64,000 bases of DNA from Bubalus kerabau (Eukaryota > Chordata > Mammalia > Artiodactyla > Bovidae), in the NCBI RefSeq assembly GCF_029407905.1, contig NC_073627.1, forward strand, positions 155,625,697 to 155,689,696, given 5' to 3'. The notes under the pieces were generated by a model. It was not told where the DNA came from and searched no databases. It saw only the letters and a program-made list of their open reading frames with translations. Shown piece after piece: positions 44,035 through 54,776 of this stretch. Both the position numbers and the translations under genes were made by a program. Numbering within the stretch: position 1 is the first letter of the stretch; the number at the start of each line of letters is the position of its first letter.

Positions 44035-44211
44035 CTGGGGATTTTCATTGTGGCCTAGTTGTTAAGAATCTGCTTTCCAATGTAGGAAACGCAGGTTCAA
44101 TTCCTGATCCAGGAACTAAGATTCCACATGCCTCAGTGAACTAGGCCTGCACAAAGCAATGAAGATCCAGTGAAGCCAAAAATAAATTTTTAAAAAATTT
44201 GTAAAAAGAAA
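44035..44211 (+). repeat. CHR-2 SINE (inner), inserted in another CHR-2
   Basis: The inner SINE has ATTTTCATTGTGGCCTAGTT, CGCAGGTTCAATTCCTGATC, ACTAAGATTCCACATGCCTC and AGTGAAGCCAAAAATAAATT, and ends in an A/T-rich tail. Its target-site duplication lies inside the outer SINE: GAAAGATCCCAC (44023-44034) and GAAACATCTCAC (44212-44223). Confidence 0.92.
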
Positions 44212-44223
44212 GAAACATCTCAC

Positions 44224-44292
44224 ATGATGCAATGAACGCTTTCCGAAACTAGGACCCAATATAGTCAAATAAATAAATAAAGTTACTAAAAA
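44224..44292 (+). repeat. CHR-2 SINE (outer), right part
   Basis: The outer copy resumes with ATGATGCAATGAACGCTTTC and ACTAGGACCCAATATAGTCA, ending in (AAAT)n. This is the normal CHR-2 3' end and confirms that the break is an insertion. Confidence 0.92.
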
Positions 44293-44304
44293 AAGAATAC
44301 TATA

Positions 44305-45268
44305 ATCAGCAGGCTATTACAGGAGCTGTTTTGTGAGTTGTTAATCACTTATACACCCTGTCCCAGCCCCTAATGCCCCCATCCGAGTCCCTAACCCTTC
44401 CTCTGGACAAGCACTGCTTCCCCCACTGACCACCACTCAGTCAAAGAAGGGGACAGCTGGCACAGTCGGGGAGGAGGGGCTTTGAACACACAGGGCTCTG
44501 AGCCCTGGTCGTCATTCATCCCATGCAGTTGCAGCCCCCAACATGCTGGAGCAAGCTTTATGAAATAGATAAAATGATTAAAATCTAGGTTGTTTTTTTT
44601 TTTAAATAAACAAACACTACACACCAAGCTTTTAACTGTGGCCACCAGCATGGGCTGACCAGGAAAGATAAGGGAGGAATGCTGACTTCTTCAATTAAAA
44701 AAAAGAAAAGAAAGAAAAATAAAGAGCGTTTTTTTTTAAAGAAGGGGGGTCAGGTTTTTGCTTTATTTTTCAAATAAAAGAAGAAATAAATTATTATTTT
44801 AAATTCTACACAGCAGATATTATTAACATATTTTAATATTTTAATGACAACAAATCCATCTAAGTGACTCCTGAGAAACAGCTTTGCCTGAAACCTCTGA
44901 AACCTCTCTCAGATCTTGAGGACACCAGAGGTCTGGACAGTTTCATAATGAAGCACTTCTTACATTAACATGGCTTTTCGTTGTCTCAGAATGTTGTGTA
45001 AATGTCTTGTTGTGTTTGTTTGCACTTACAGGGGCTTCCTGTAACTTGATACTCAGATCTGGAGGCTGGGTTCAGGAGGACTCCTCTTCCCAGAGGTCCT
45101 CCTCTTTAGCATTCTCACAGCCTGCAAAATCAGTTCCGGAGGACCTCCAGCAAAAGTGTGCAGGATGGAGAGTCCGAACAAGGCTCTGGTCTCTTTATGG
45201 AAATCATCACAGGAACATTGTGACAGATTTACAGACTGTGTCACTCAGAGATGCCACTCCATCCACAT
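44305..45268. other. Unassigned, A/T-rich runs
   Basis: Low-complexity T and A runs lie at 44590-44603 and 44696-44745, followed by an AT-rich stretch. No gene or named repeat. Confidence 0.45.
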
Positions 45269-45280
45269 ATGTATAGATCT

Positions 45281-45498
45281 TGTTGTTGGTGTTGCTTAGT
45301 CATTAGGTCATATCCGACTCTTTTGTGACCCCATGGACTATAGCTCGCCAGTTTCCTCTGTCCTTGGGATTCTCCAGGCAAGAATACTGGAGTAGGTTGC
45401 CATTTCCTTCTCCAGGGGAACTTCCTGACCCAGGAATCAAACCAGCTTCTCTTGCATTGTAGGCGGATTCTTTACCATTGAGCCACTGGGGAAGCCCC
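45281..45498 (-). repeat. Bov-tA SINE with clear duplication
   Basis: Reversed full-length copy. The tail side has a (TTGTTGGTG)-like run. It continues with TCATATCCGACTCTTTTGTG, CAGGAATCAAACCAGCTTCT and a head ending GCCACTGGGGAAGCCCC. The target-site duplication is ATGTATAGATCT (45269-45280) and ATGTATAGGTCT (45499-45510). Confidence 0.96.
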
Positions 45499-45510
45499 AT
45501 GTATAGGTCT

Positions 45511-46657
45511 GCATACGTGCATATCCATCCCACGTGCTCCCTTCTCACCGAGGGGAGATCTTTGCCCTCTGCTCTTTAACCTGGGCAGTATACATGTGGA
45601 GAGCATGGTGGGAGAGATGCTGTGTGACAGTCATGATGAGGTCATAAGTAGCATGTGGCTTCTTCAGGCCTCTCTAAGGACCCACTCAACCACCACACCG
45701 TGAGGAAGCCCAACTAGCCCACAGGGAGAGAACTGACGCCCCCAGCCTGCAGCCCACACCAACTGTCAGACTTCCTAGTCAATGACCACTCAGATCATCC
45801 AGCCCCCAGACTTCAAGTCTCCCCACTGAAACAGAGACGAGCTGTACCCGTGGTACTGTCTCCAATTCCTGATCCACGGAGCCCATGCACGTAACCAATT
45901 TTTCACCACTAAATTTCCAGGTAGTTCATACCACCCCAATTACCAACAGCTCTTGCTCACACAGGGGAGGTGGCAGAGAGGGAGCATCCTCAAGCTTGAA
46001 AAGATCCCTTTGTGACGAGGACTGGCCTGGCACCAGCACCCCCCATGCCCCCAGCAGGCCCTCTCGGCCAGCAGCACTGTGAACGCCACGTGGAGAGTCA
46101 GGTGAATTTCAGGCAGTTCTTGTAGCTCCTGTGCTATAATGTAAGGGGATTGCTCTGCCTGCCTCAGCCCCACAATCACACCAAGAGCGAAGACGAGGAG
46201 CCAGGAGAGGTCAGGCCCTCAGACACCACTCCCCACGGAACGCTGACCCATGGTGTCCGCGTCAGCACGGCCCTCCTGCCCAGAGCCAGTGCAGTTCCTT
46301 TAATGACCCTCTGCTGCTTGCAGTCCTCTCCTCCCTCTGGCCCCCTGGGCTGCTGGGGGGAACAGCTGTTTCTTGGCCATCGGCAGTAGCAGTGACTCGT
46401 AAAGCACACCTGCTTCTATTCTGCTTCCAGTGCCCTCCTCGCAGAGTTGCCTGCACAGCCACCTTCACGAAGCAGACAGGAGAGGACAGATGTCCTCTCC
46501 CAGAGCCAGCCCCAGGTCTCCAGATCCCACAGCAAAGCCTGTGTGAACTGCCTGGGTCCCCCGCTATCCCATGGTTTTGCCCAGCACACACTCGCTGAGC
46601 CTCAGCAGTCAGGCGCTGGATGGGCCTCATAAAGTGTCACACAGGGAGGTGGGTCGG
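45511..46657. other. Unassigned GC-rich sequence
   Basis: Many overlapping open frames appear on both strands, none with a recognisable motif. No CpG island and no named repeat. Confidence 0.45.
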
Positions 46658-46870
46658 GCAATGGAGTGCAGGTCATGGAACCTGACCACCTGGTCTGAAT
46701 CTGGTCATCCACACTCACCCTGTGACCTAGGAATTGTAACCTCATTGAGCCTCACTTTTCTGTAAAAGGCAGGCAAGCTGCCCATCTATGCCATGGAGCT
46801 GCTCCAGGGCCATAGCCCTGTAAGGTTAAAGGGGACAGTTCATGTGGTGCTCCCAGCCTGCCTGACACAG
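46658..46870 (+). repeat. MIR SINE
   Basis: CTGACCACCTGGTCTGAATC, ACCCTGTGACCTAGGAATTG, TAACCTCATTGAGCCTCACT, TTTTCTGTAAAAGGCAGGCA and a terminal CAGCCTGCCTGACACAGATT follow the full MIR order from the tRNA-like part to the 3' end. Confidence 0.8.
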
Positions 46871-48592
46871 ATTGGGCCTCCACATGCAGCAGTGGATAAC
46901 ACGAGGCTCGCGCTGCCTAGGCGCACCCGAGTGCAGGCCTCCCGAGACAGGTGTCTCCCAGGCCACTGACCACTGCTCCACCCAGCCAGGCCCCCGCCTG
47001 TGCCCAGCACTCCTTCCGACCCCACTCAGGAGGATCCTCAGCTACCTAGTCAGACAGGGACTTTCGATGACTCCTAACATGGAGGCACTTTCCCAGTTTC
47101 TCCTGATCTCAGGGTGCGGGAGGGGCTATGAGGTAGCCACAGTGGCACGGGAGCCTAGAAACCTAGTTCTGACTCCATAAACTTCCAAAAGCCTTTGCAT
47201 CCCAGTTCAGGCATTCTGGGACTATCCATTACCTGCCTGGGAGGGATGATCCCTAAGAAACTGCCAGCACAGGGCAGGTGCCTGGACACATCTCACTGCA
47301 CCCTGTGTTCCTAGCATTCCCGTCCCTCACAAGACTGGTGGGTTGAACACCTCGGCTCTGTCTGAAGACGTGGTCAGACCCTGCACCTAATGGGCCGCAT
47401 GGCATAAGCCTGTCTCTCCAGGAACTGGGTCTCTCCAGAAGGGCACTGTCAGCCCAGGCTGGGGTGTCTGTGTGGGTTTTCTTAGGGACCCACTTTATGG
47501 GAGGAAGCATGGAGGCCTGTTGCCCTGAAGTTTGGGGTGTGACCTCTGGTTTTCGTGCATAAATGCCCAGCTACTGGCTGCTCCAGCCAACAGAAGAGGT
47601 GTTGGGGATGGGGCAGGGCTCCTACAAGCTATCTGCTCTATTCCTAGAGGGCAGCGCCTCTCAGAGCAATTCAAGTTTGCACGTGAACACATGGAATGGA
47701 CTTCCCTATTTTAATCACACAAGGTCTGCAGGATTTTTTGTTTCCTTTCTAAAGTCTCCTTCTTTTTTCAGCTTTTCTCTGTCATTTTCCCTTTTAAAAG
47801 AGGACCCCTTAACCCTGGAAACCATGAAAAATGCTTCTGGGTGTCAACATCCTTTGTAAATTGCATGCACAGGGCACATCATGTGCATATGCACACGTGT
47901 GTAATCTCCCCAGAACAGAGCACATGGCTTTCAGCATGTTCTCAAAGGGGCTCTGACCTTACAGAGGCCACCCCATTACTGGTGATGCTATTTATGTGGC
48001 TGAGTATTACAGTCTCTGGAGCCATCTTTCATTTTTTGTGTGCTTTTCCATGGGAAACAGGCAGCCTGTTCCTAAACAAAGATAACAATGTCCACCTCCT
48101 TCTCCTCCATTTCAGCCTTCCCCACCCATTTTGGACCCCTTGGGGCCTTCTGTTCTAGTTCAGCCACCCCCCTGAATGTTAAGGGGCCAGCAGGAATGGA
48201 CTGGCTGCTTCAGGCCCCAATGTACAGCCCAGAAAGCTGCTAAGTACCAGCGTGTCTGTGGTATTTTCAGGACCGTTCAGTGACACCTGATGGAGTGGCC
48301 AACTTTCCATTACTTTCCACTCACTGAGGGGTGCTGCTGCCGAAGCCTGGTGCCAACGAGGCATGGGTCCAGCCCCAAAGGGACCCACTCTGCACAGAAA
48401 GCCCTCACAGACTCCATGGAAAGTGATGTGGCAGGTGACAATGAACGCATGGAGCCCTGGGACAGGCCAGTGTGCTGGCATTTATTCCTGCAGTAAACTT
48501 CTGGACATGGTAGGAAACCATGTCCCCAAGCTGCCCACGGTGGTAAAGGCCCAGTATTTTCTGTTCTTTAATTCTGATGCATTGCAGATTGG
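46871..48592. other. Unassigned sequence, no gene seen
   Basis: About 1.7 kb of mixed composition with pyrimidine-rich stretches around 47740-47800 and 48090-48130. No splice-supported exon or named repeat was found. Confidence 0.45.
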
Positions 48593-48790
48593 CAGGCTTT
48601 CCAGGTGGCCCTAGTGGTAAAGAATCTTCCTGCCAATGCAGGAGATGCTAGTTCGATCCCTGGGTTGGGAAGATCCCCTGCAGGAGGGCATGGCAACCCA
48701 CTCCAGTATTCTTGCCTGGAGAATCCCCATGGACAGAGGAGCCTGGCAAGCTACAGTCTCTGGGGTCACAAAGAGTTGGACACGGCTGAA
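48593..48790 (+). repeat. Bov-tA SINE
   Basis: The head CAGGCTTTCCAGGTGGCCCT is followed by a good B box (TAGTTCGATCCCTGG) and the usual TTGGGAAGATCCCCTGCAGG and ATTCTTGCCTGGAGAATCCC blocks. The tail is GTTGGACACGGCTGAAGCAC. No target-site duplication was found. Confidence 0.96.
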
Positions 48791-48799
48791 GCACTTGAT

Positions 48800-49139
48800 C
48801 AAACACACAGAATGACTTTTGTGACATGCATTGCTAGGACAATGACTCTGGCCTTGAAATCAGCCCCCATGTGGCATTACTGTAAAAGTTTGTACTGATT
48901 CTCGAGTTCTGTATTTACCTCTGAGTGGAACAGTAACAACCCACGGCTCTGCACTCACCCACACACCAGGTTTTGTGGCCCCCTGGTGTGAAACACACCC
49001 GGAGAATGAAGGAGTTGAGTTGTTCCTCTTCACTCTGAGCAGCTGGATCAGTCCAAGTGCTGAATTCCTGGGCTGTTAACTTGAGAACTTCAGCCTGCTG
49101 TGAGCTCAAAATGAGCAAGCTTTGGCAGTTCTATAAAAA
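48800..49139. other. Unassigned sequence, no gene seen
   Basis: Nothing recognised in this stretch. Confidence 0.45.
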
Positions 49140-49400
49140 GGCTCTGGGCGTAGAGATGCCAATGCGGGCAGCTGAAGGGGCTGGACACAGCAGATGAGCA
49201 AGGCCCTGGATGGGTGTGCAGGCCCTGCAGTGTCTGCTTCAGCAAGGAGGCCTTCCTGGGGTGGGGGCCTTCCTGGAGGGGGTTTCAGGGAGAGGGACTA
49301 CTGAAGTGTTTTGCAGGAAAAACAGTGGTGCAATAGATGGAGACTGAAGGAGGGGAATTTGAGGAGGGCCAGCACATGGCAAAGGCCAGTAAGTACAAAG
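49140..49400 (-). repeat. Possible old L2, antisense
   Basis: AGCAAGGCCCTGGATGGGTG, AGCAAGGAGGCCTTCCTGGG and a later GGCAAAGGCCAGTAAG resemble reversed L2 3' blocks. The match is weak and the order is not complete. Confidence 0.3.
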
Positions 49401-49401
49401 G

Positions 49402-49540
49402 GGAGAAGGGAATGGCTACCCATTCCAGTATTCTTGCCTGGAAAACCCCATGGACAGAGGAGCCTGGCAGGCTACAGTCTATGGGGTCGCAGAGTCAGAC
49501 ACAATTGAGAGGCGAACACTTTCATTTTCACTTTTTTCCC
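49402..49540 (+). repeat. Bov-A unit SINE fragment
   Basis: Only the Bov-A body is present, without the tRNA-like head: GGAGAAGGGAATGGCTACCC, ATTCTTGCCTGGAAAACCCC, TACAGTCTATGGGGTCGCAG, then AGGCGAACACTTTCATTTTC. The tail resembles Bov-A2 ends. Confidence 0.92.
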
Positions 49541-49659
49541 TACTGTGTGATGCAGGAGGGGGCGCTGCACCCTGCAAGCCCTCCCAGGCTCTGAGGGAAC
49601 GGTCAGTCTCTGCTTTCTCTCATAACAGGAAAACACGGCTGTAGTCAGCCCTTCCCGTA

Positions 49660-49830
49660 CCCCTCTCTGCTGGGCACTGACTGGCAGATGACACTAAATA
49701 CATACCCCTGCCCTCCTGGGGGCTCCAGTCTGCAGAGGTGGCTGTGATGCCCTCCTCATTCAAAGGTGAAGACATTGAGGGTCACCACCAACTAGCCAGT
49801 AGGTGGGCTCCGAGGTGTGAGCCAGGGCCC
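49660..49830 (-). repeat. Possible L2/MIR mosaic, antisense
   Basis: GCCCTCCTGGGGGCTCCAGT and AAGGTGAAGACATTGAGGGT, then AGCCAGTAGGTGGGCTCCGA, resemble reversed old repeats. I cannot separate L2 from MIR here. Confidence 0.35.
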
Positions 49831-49977
49831 CACCCTGCCCTCTCCCTGAGCCGCCTCTTCCAGCACCCTGAGTCCCCAAGACCCATTCCCTTACAAAATG
49901 GCTGGGAAAACAACACAGTCACACTGGTGCTGAAAGCGGAGTGAGACATCTGATTGCACTTTTAAAGCCCTCTTCTG

Positions 49978-50170
49978 GGACTTCCCTGGTGGTCCAGTGG
50001 CTAAGACTCAGAGCTCCCATTGCAGAAAGGCCCAGGTTCGATCCCTGGTCGGGAAACAAGACCCCACATGCCACAACTAAAGATTCCAAGTGTCACAATG
50101 ACGACTGAAGGTCCCATGTGCTGCAACTAAGACCGGGCACAGCCAAATACATAAATATTTAAAAATAAGA
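49978..50170 (+). repeat. CHR-2 type SINE with clean duplication
   Basis: GGACTTCCCTGGTGGTCCAG and a perfect B box (GGTTCGATCCC) are followed by CACATGCCACAACTAAAGAT, GCTGCAACTAAGACCGGGCA and an A/T-rich tail. The target-site duplication is TAAAGCCCTCTTCTG (49963-49977) and TAAAACCCTCTTCTG (50171-50185). Confidence 0.97.
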
Positions 50171-50185
50171 TAAAACCCTCTTCTG

Positions 50186-52613
50186 CATGTCTTTGCCAAT
50201 GATGCATCATTCAGGCTGGCCCTAGGAGGAATCAACTGGACGGGTGAGGGTGGTGGGTAAGGAAGGCAGGGCTGCAAGCCCTCCTCAGGAGACAGGAAGG
50301 CCTCGCCCCATGCCCTCAGCTCTAAAGCTCTCCAGAAGTCATTTAAGGCAACTGACGTGGCTGCAGGAGAGCATCCCTACCCCTGCTGAATGGCACGAGA
50401 CTGGAGTTTTCCCACAAAAGGAGTCCATGCTTTCGGGGTGTGTTCCTGTCCATGTGCCTCTCCTTTCTATGACCCAGCCAATCTTTCCCCAGGATGTACA
50501 GAACCTAACTGCCCCCCTCACCTGCCTCCCTATGGAGTCCAATTCGAATCAGGCAAATTCCAGAGCTACCAGTCCATCAGCTTGGCAGAGCCCAGGCTGG
50601 GACTGCATGTCTGCTAAAAATGGCTGTTTTGCCCATCCCAGCAGAAAGAGGCACAGGCTGACATTCTTGTCATAGTTGGAAGTGGTCCAGGGCCGACTTT
50701 CTCTGCAGCTGCTTTCCATGGCAGCCTCCTGGCTCCACCCAGGCCTGGGTGAATTCCTCACGCCCAAATCAAAAGCAGTATCTGCTGCAGACAGGAGCAA
50801 GGGGTGGGGGCAAGGGGGATGACTGCAATGCAGCACCCAGTAGCCCCCCGGCCCCCAGGGAAGGGGTCTTGGTGTGGAGCATGCACTCCACCCTCGGCAA
50901 GTGACCATCACGTCACCCTGGCTGCCCAGATGGAGAGCCCGAGGCTGAGAATGACTGGCTGGCCACACCTCATTCGATCAAGTCCCTGCGCATCTGACAC
51001 CAGGATGCAACTCTTTCCACGTGGAAACGTCTTCCCCCTGAGAAAAACACAAGTCAATGTAGTGTCTGCCCCTCCCTATTGATGGTGGGTCTTTGTGCCT
51101 CCCCTGGAGTCTCCACTATGCCTTCCTGGGCGTGTGGTGCCTTCTGAGGCTGTTCGCCAACAGCCTTGCAGCATCTACCTTGTTTGGAGCCAGAGTCTCC
51201 GAAATTGCAGGCCACCCCAGGAGATGGTTGATTGCCCTGAGGCCGCCATGCTGGGAGGAAGCCCAGACCACACAGAGGGGCTCCAGTCAGCATCCCCAGG
51301 GCTGCCCTAGCCCTCAGTCTTGGGGGAGAAGCACATCCAGGAGATCCAGCCCCCAGCTGCTCAGTTTCCCCCATAGCATAAGTCGTCCCACAGGCTCAGC
51401 CTGAAATCCTGACTTCCAAATCCATGGTCTAAATGAAGTGGAGCTTGTTTGGTGTGTGGGGTAGACAGTGATTCAGTCTCAGGTCTCTAGAACTGTGAGC
51501 ATCTGGTCCCCAGCAGGCATCCCACACCTTCCCATGCTCTCCACAACCAAGCCTGAGTACTTGGTGCTCAAGGAACAGCCAGGATCATGATTCCACACCC
51601 CTCCCCTCAAGGAGGTCACATCAGGAAGAGGGGAAAAGAATGACAAATAACCTATCACCCACCAGACCCCCCACCCTGAGCACAACGAGAGAGGCATGTT
51701 CATTCCCACACTCCTGCAGCCCACAGCCAAAACAGGGCCCTGGGTACCTCAGCCGCCAGGCAAGGCCTCGAGCCAGTTAGTAAGCTCACCAGCCCGAATC
51801 CCAGCCCCAGCCCCATGGCAGGCACCTTGACACTGCTGAGATGGGTACAGAGATGATGTCATGAGGGAACTGGCAGCAGGCCCAGGGTGGGAGAGGGCAG
51901 TCTGCAGATGGGGTGCCCTGGGCTCTAGGACCAGAGAACAGTCACTCCCAGAGCTGCTGTGAACATGGTGAAGCAGGGGAAAATTTCTGTGAAGCTCAAA
52001 CTGTGCCACCCAGGGAAAAGGACAGCAGCCAAACCACTCTTCACGAGGCAATCACCATGTTGTCTTCAGGCAGCTGGGCGGTTTGCAGGGTTTGTCCCGG
52101 GCTCGGCGCCCAGGCAGACTTCGGAGGCGTCTCAGGAGGCCCAGGCAGCGCTGTGGCCGTGCAGCCTGGGGCAGGGGACCCCGGGCTGCCGACACGCCCT
52201 CCTCCCACCGTCTCAGGCCAGGGGCGCACCTGAGCTCTGCACTTTGATGTCCTGTCTCGGCAGACAAGCCCTCTCAGCTCTCAGGGAGGCTGTTAGAAGT
52301 GATTCTGAATTTGCCTTTTATCAGAGACCAGAGGAAAGAGTTGAAAGCAGGAGTCTGAGGTTTTCAAAAGAACCTGCAAGACAGGGGAGGGCAGACTAAG
52401 CAGCCTCAAGCCTTGAAAGGAAGCAGACACATGTCTACAGCGGCCCCAACCCTAGAGGCCACGTGATGGCCTATGATGTGGGACCAGTGGGGGCGCCCTC
52501 GGAAAAGCCACTGGGTTCTCAGCTTTGTGTTAGCACGGCGCTGAGGTGTTTCCTTCAAGGTTAGGTTGTGGTTTCATTTGGAGCCCATCCAAAATCTAAT
52601 TATCAAACCCAAA
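50186..52613. other. Unassigned GC-rich sequence with a CpG-rich patch
   Basis: About 2.4 kb with no named repeat. Many long open frames on both strands follow from the high GC content, and none shows a family motif. Bases 52061-52260 are CpG-rich and are listed separately. Confidence 0.45.
52061..52260. promoter_or_regulatory. Short CpG-rich patch (marginal CpG island)
   Basis: By hand count there are 14 CpG in 200 bp at about 70 percent GC, an observed-to-expected ratio near 0.57. The core at 52080-52220 is slightly above 0.6. This is far denser than the rest of the window but at the edge of island criteria. No TATA box or gene start was found beside it. Confidence 0.35.
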
Positions 52614-52629
52614 GGGGCAGGCGTTCTTG

Positions 52630-52645
52630 TGTGTGTGTGTGTGTA
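52630..52645. repeat. (GT)n microsatellite at SINE tail
   Basis: About eight GT units directly at the tail side of the reversed Bov-tA that follows, just inside its target-site duplication. Confidence 0.95.
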
Positions 52646-52824
52646 AGTTGCTCAGTCATGTCAGACTCTTTGTAACCCGCCAGGCTCCTCTGTCCATGGG
52701 ATTCTCCAGGTAAGAATACTGGAGTGAGCTGCCATTTCCTCCTCCAGAGGAACTTCCCAATCCAGGGGTCAAACCCAGGTCTCCTGCCTTGCAGGCAGAT
52801 TCTTTACCATCTGAGTCACCAGGA
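52646..52824 (-). repeat. Bov-tA SINE with 16-base duplication
   Basis: Reversed copy: GTTGCTCAGTCATGTCAGAC, a small deletion around the CATGGACTGTAGC block, GGGGTCAAACCCAGGTCTCC, and a head ending TGAGTCACCAGGA. The target-site duplication GGGGCAGGCGTTCTTG (52614-52629) and GGGGCAGGCGATCTTG (52825-52840) shows one insertion with the GT tail inside it. Confidence 0.95.
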
Positions 52825-53014
52825 GGGGCAGGCGATCTTGAGCTGCCTCCTATCACAGGGCATGAAGCTGCCCACCACCCTGAGTCTTCTCCCCCGCTAG
52901 AGGTCCCCGGCTTGTGCAAATTCCTGGGCACTTCAGGTGAGGCAGAGATACCTCCAGATGAATGACAGTGCAAAACGAGGCAGGAAGTTAGGTGGAGAAA
53001 AACCCCCTTGCGAG

Positions 53015-53184
53015 GCTGCTGCTGCTGCTGCTGCTAAGTCACTTCAGTCGTGTCCGAATCTGTGCGACCCCATGGACGGCAGCCCACCAGGCTCCCCCGT
53101 CCCTGGGATTCTCCAGGCAAGAACACTGGAGTGGGTTGCCATTTCCTTCTCCAATGCATGAAAGTGGAAAGTGAAAAGTGAAAG
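53015..53184 (-). repeat. Bov-A2 SINE with (GCT)n tail
   Basis: Seven GCT units (53015-53035) are followed by AAGTCACTTCAGTCGTGTCC, CGACCCCATGGACGGCAGCC, GTCCCTGGGATTCTCCAGGC and the GTGAAAAGTGAAAG end. This is the standard reversed Bov-A2 layout and a known source of AGC/GCT microsatellites. Confidence 0.96.
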
Positions 53185-53604
53185 GCTGGCTTTCCCCAAT
53201 AAGCAGGGGCTGGGCTCCCCGCTGAATGCTATTTCTCAGGTAGAAGCTGTCCCTCCAGCCCAGAGAGATCCCACTCATGGGATCAGCCAGACTTCTCCTG
53301 TGTTATTTTCCAGGAAGCTGCCTTTCTGCCCTGATTTGCTAAGAGGGAGACAACTCAGCAGCCACTGGGGTCATGGCAAAGCCCCGGGGCCAGCAAACAA
53401 CTGGCCTCCTGAAACTGACCAAATGTGAGGACAATGCGGAGCTTAGGGGTGGGTGAGCTGTGGTTCAATATCCATGGTATGGGCACCCTGAGGCGGGTGC
53501 TGCAGGTGCTGGGGAGATGTGCTGATGATGTCATCCTGTCATCAGGGAGCCATAACCCATGGGGGCTAAAAGACGCCTCTGCCAGCTGCCTAGATGCCCT
53601 TTTA
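53185..53604. other. Unassigned sequence, no gene seen
   Basis: No repeat or gene recognised. GATGTGCTGATGATGTCATC at 53516-53535 contains a CRE-like TGATGTCA, which is a single weak site. Confidence 0.45.
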
Positions 53605-53994
53605 AATTGTGATCAACCATGTGTAACATAAAATTTATCATTTTAACTATTTTCCACTATACACTTTAGCGGCACTAATTCACGTTGTGTGTAACAATCA
53701 CTGCCATCCATCTCCAGAACTCTTTGTTCTTCCCAAACTGAAACTCTGTCCCATTTAAGCACTAATTCCCCATTATCCCCCCGCCCCCATCCAGCCCTTG
53801 GCAACACCGTTCTACTTTCTGTTTCCATAAATCTGACTAGTCTCATATAAATGGACTCACACAATATGTGTCCTTTCATGACTGACTTATCTCACTAAGT
53901 AGAATGTCCTCGAGGTTCACTCATGTTTTAGCATGTGTCAAAATTTCCTTCCTTATTATAGTTGGATAATATTTTATTGTATACTCTTTTAAAT
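53605..53994 (-). mobile_element. Old L1M, antisense, left part
   Basis: Reversed L1M 3' end and ORF2 end: GTGTAACATAAAATTTATCA, CATCCATCTCCAGAACTCTT, ACTGAAACTCTGTCCCATTT, CCCTTGGCAACACCGTTCTA, AGTAGAATGTCCTCGAGGTT. It breaks at the target site of the following CHR-2 SINE and resumes only at about 54777. Confidence 0.88.
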
Positions 53995-54155
53995 ATGTAT
54001 TCACTTATTTATTTGGCTGCCTTGGGTCCTAGTTGGGGCACACAGGCTTAGTTGCACCAAAGCATGTGGAATCTTAGTTCCCTGACTAGGGATTGAACCC
54101 AGGTCCCCTGCATTGCTAGGCAGATTCTTAACCACTGGACCACCAGGGAAGTCCC
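53995..54155 (-). repeat. CHR-2 type SINE in L1M
   Basis: Reversed SINE: TTATTTATTTGGCTGCCTTG, TAGTTCCCTGACTAGGGATT, GAACCCAGGTCCCCTGCATT, and a head ending CACCAGGGAAGTCCC. The target-site duplication is ATTGTATACTCTTTTAAAT (53976-53994) and ATTGTATGCAGTTTTAAAT (54156-54174), with three differences. Confidence 0.95.
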
Positions 54156-54185
54156 ATTGTATGCAGTTTTAAATGTACCTGCTCA

Positions 54186-54776
54186 GGTGTGGTAAGACTC
54201 ACAGCCATGAAAATAATTGTCACGAAGTAAGAAGTTTTTACACTCACAGAACCCTAGATGCCTCCTGGCAGGGCAAGTCATGCAGGGTCACATGGGGAAA
54301 CACCAGGGTCAGTGAGGAGGAAGAGGGAGACACATGGGAAAAAAACTTTACCATGGTTTCTATTGAGCTTCCCTGGTGGTTCAGACAGTAGAGAATATGC
54401 CTACAATGCAGGAGACCTGGCTTCTATACCTGGAGGGGGGAGGGGGGGAGATGCCCTGGAGAAAGGCAGAGTGAGCAGGCTTAGGATTAGTTAGTTTGAA
54501 TAATGTCAGCAGACCTTTGTATAGGGACTATGCTTAGTTACCTGGTATCTGGACCTGGGGTTATTAGGGTAGGTGAATAATAACTCGAGAAAGAGAGCCA
54601 GAAAGAAGAGTGGGTTGTGGGCTCGGGATGGGTTGAGTAACCTGTGAAAGACGTTCTCACAAGGAAGTCATTTACTATCTGTTGGCATTAACTAGCCCTG
54701 GGAGGGACCATCCCTCTAGGATCAGCAAGATGTCAAAGCATACGAAATACAAAAACCTTTAAAACATGACAGGTAC
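54186..54776. mobile_element. Unclassified LTR-like ruminant repeat in L1M
   Basis: About 590 bp that does not belong to the surrounding L1M and starts TGTGGTAAGACTCACAGCCA. Blocks such as ATTAGGGTAGGTGAATAATA, GGGCTCGGGATGGGTTGAGT and GGGAGGGACCATCCCTCTAG look familiar from ruminant interspersed repeats. I cannot name the family or prove it is an LTR. A Bov-tA interrupts it at 54366-54475. Confidence 0.35.
54366..54475 (+). repeat. Bov-tA SINE fragment with G-rich change
   Basis: The head TTCCCTGGTGGTTCAGACAG and GCCTACAATGCAGGAGACCT are clear. The B-box region is replaced by a G-rich run (GGAGGGGGGAGGGGGGGAG), followed by ATGCCCTGGAGAAAGG. The 3' body is missing. Confidence 0.85.

Noticed and set aside
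48593..48790. tRNA-like A and B boxes in SINE heads (also at 14067, 36384 and 49978)
   Set aside because: They are the internal pol III promoters of tRNA-derived SINEs. No cloverleaf with a proper acceptor stem and anticodon is present.
50244..52399. Cluster of open frames of 70-146 codons on both strands
   Set aside because: High GC makes stops rare. The frames overlap in several phases and show no shared or known domain.
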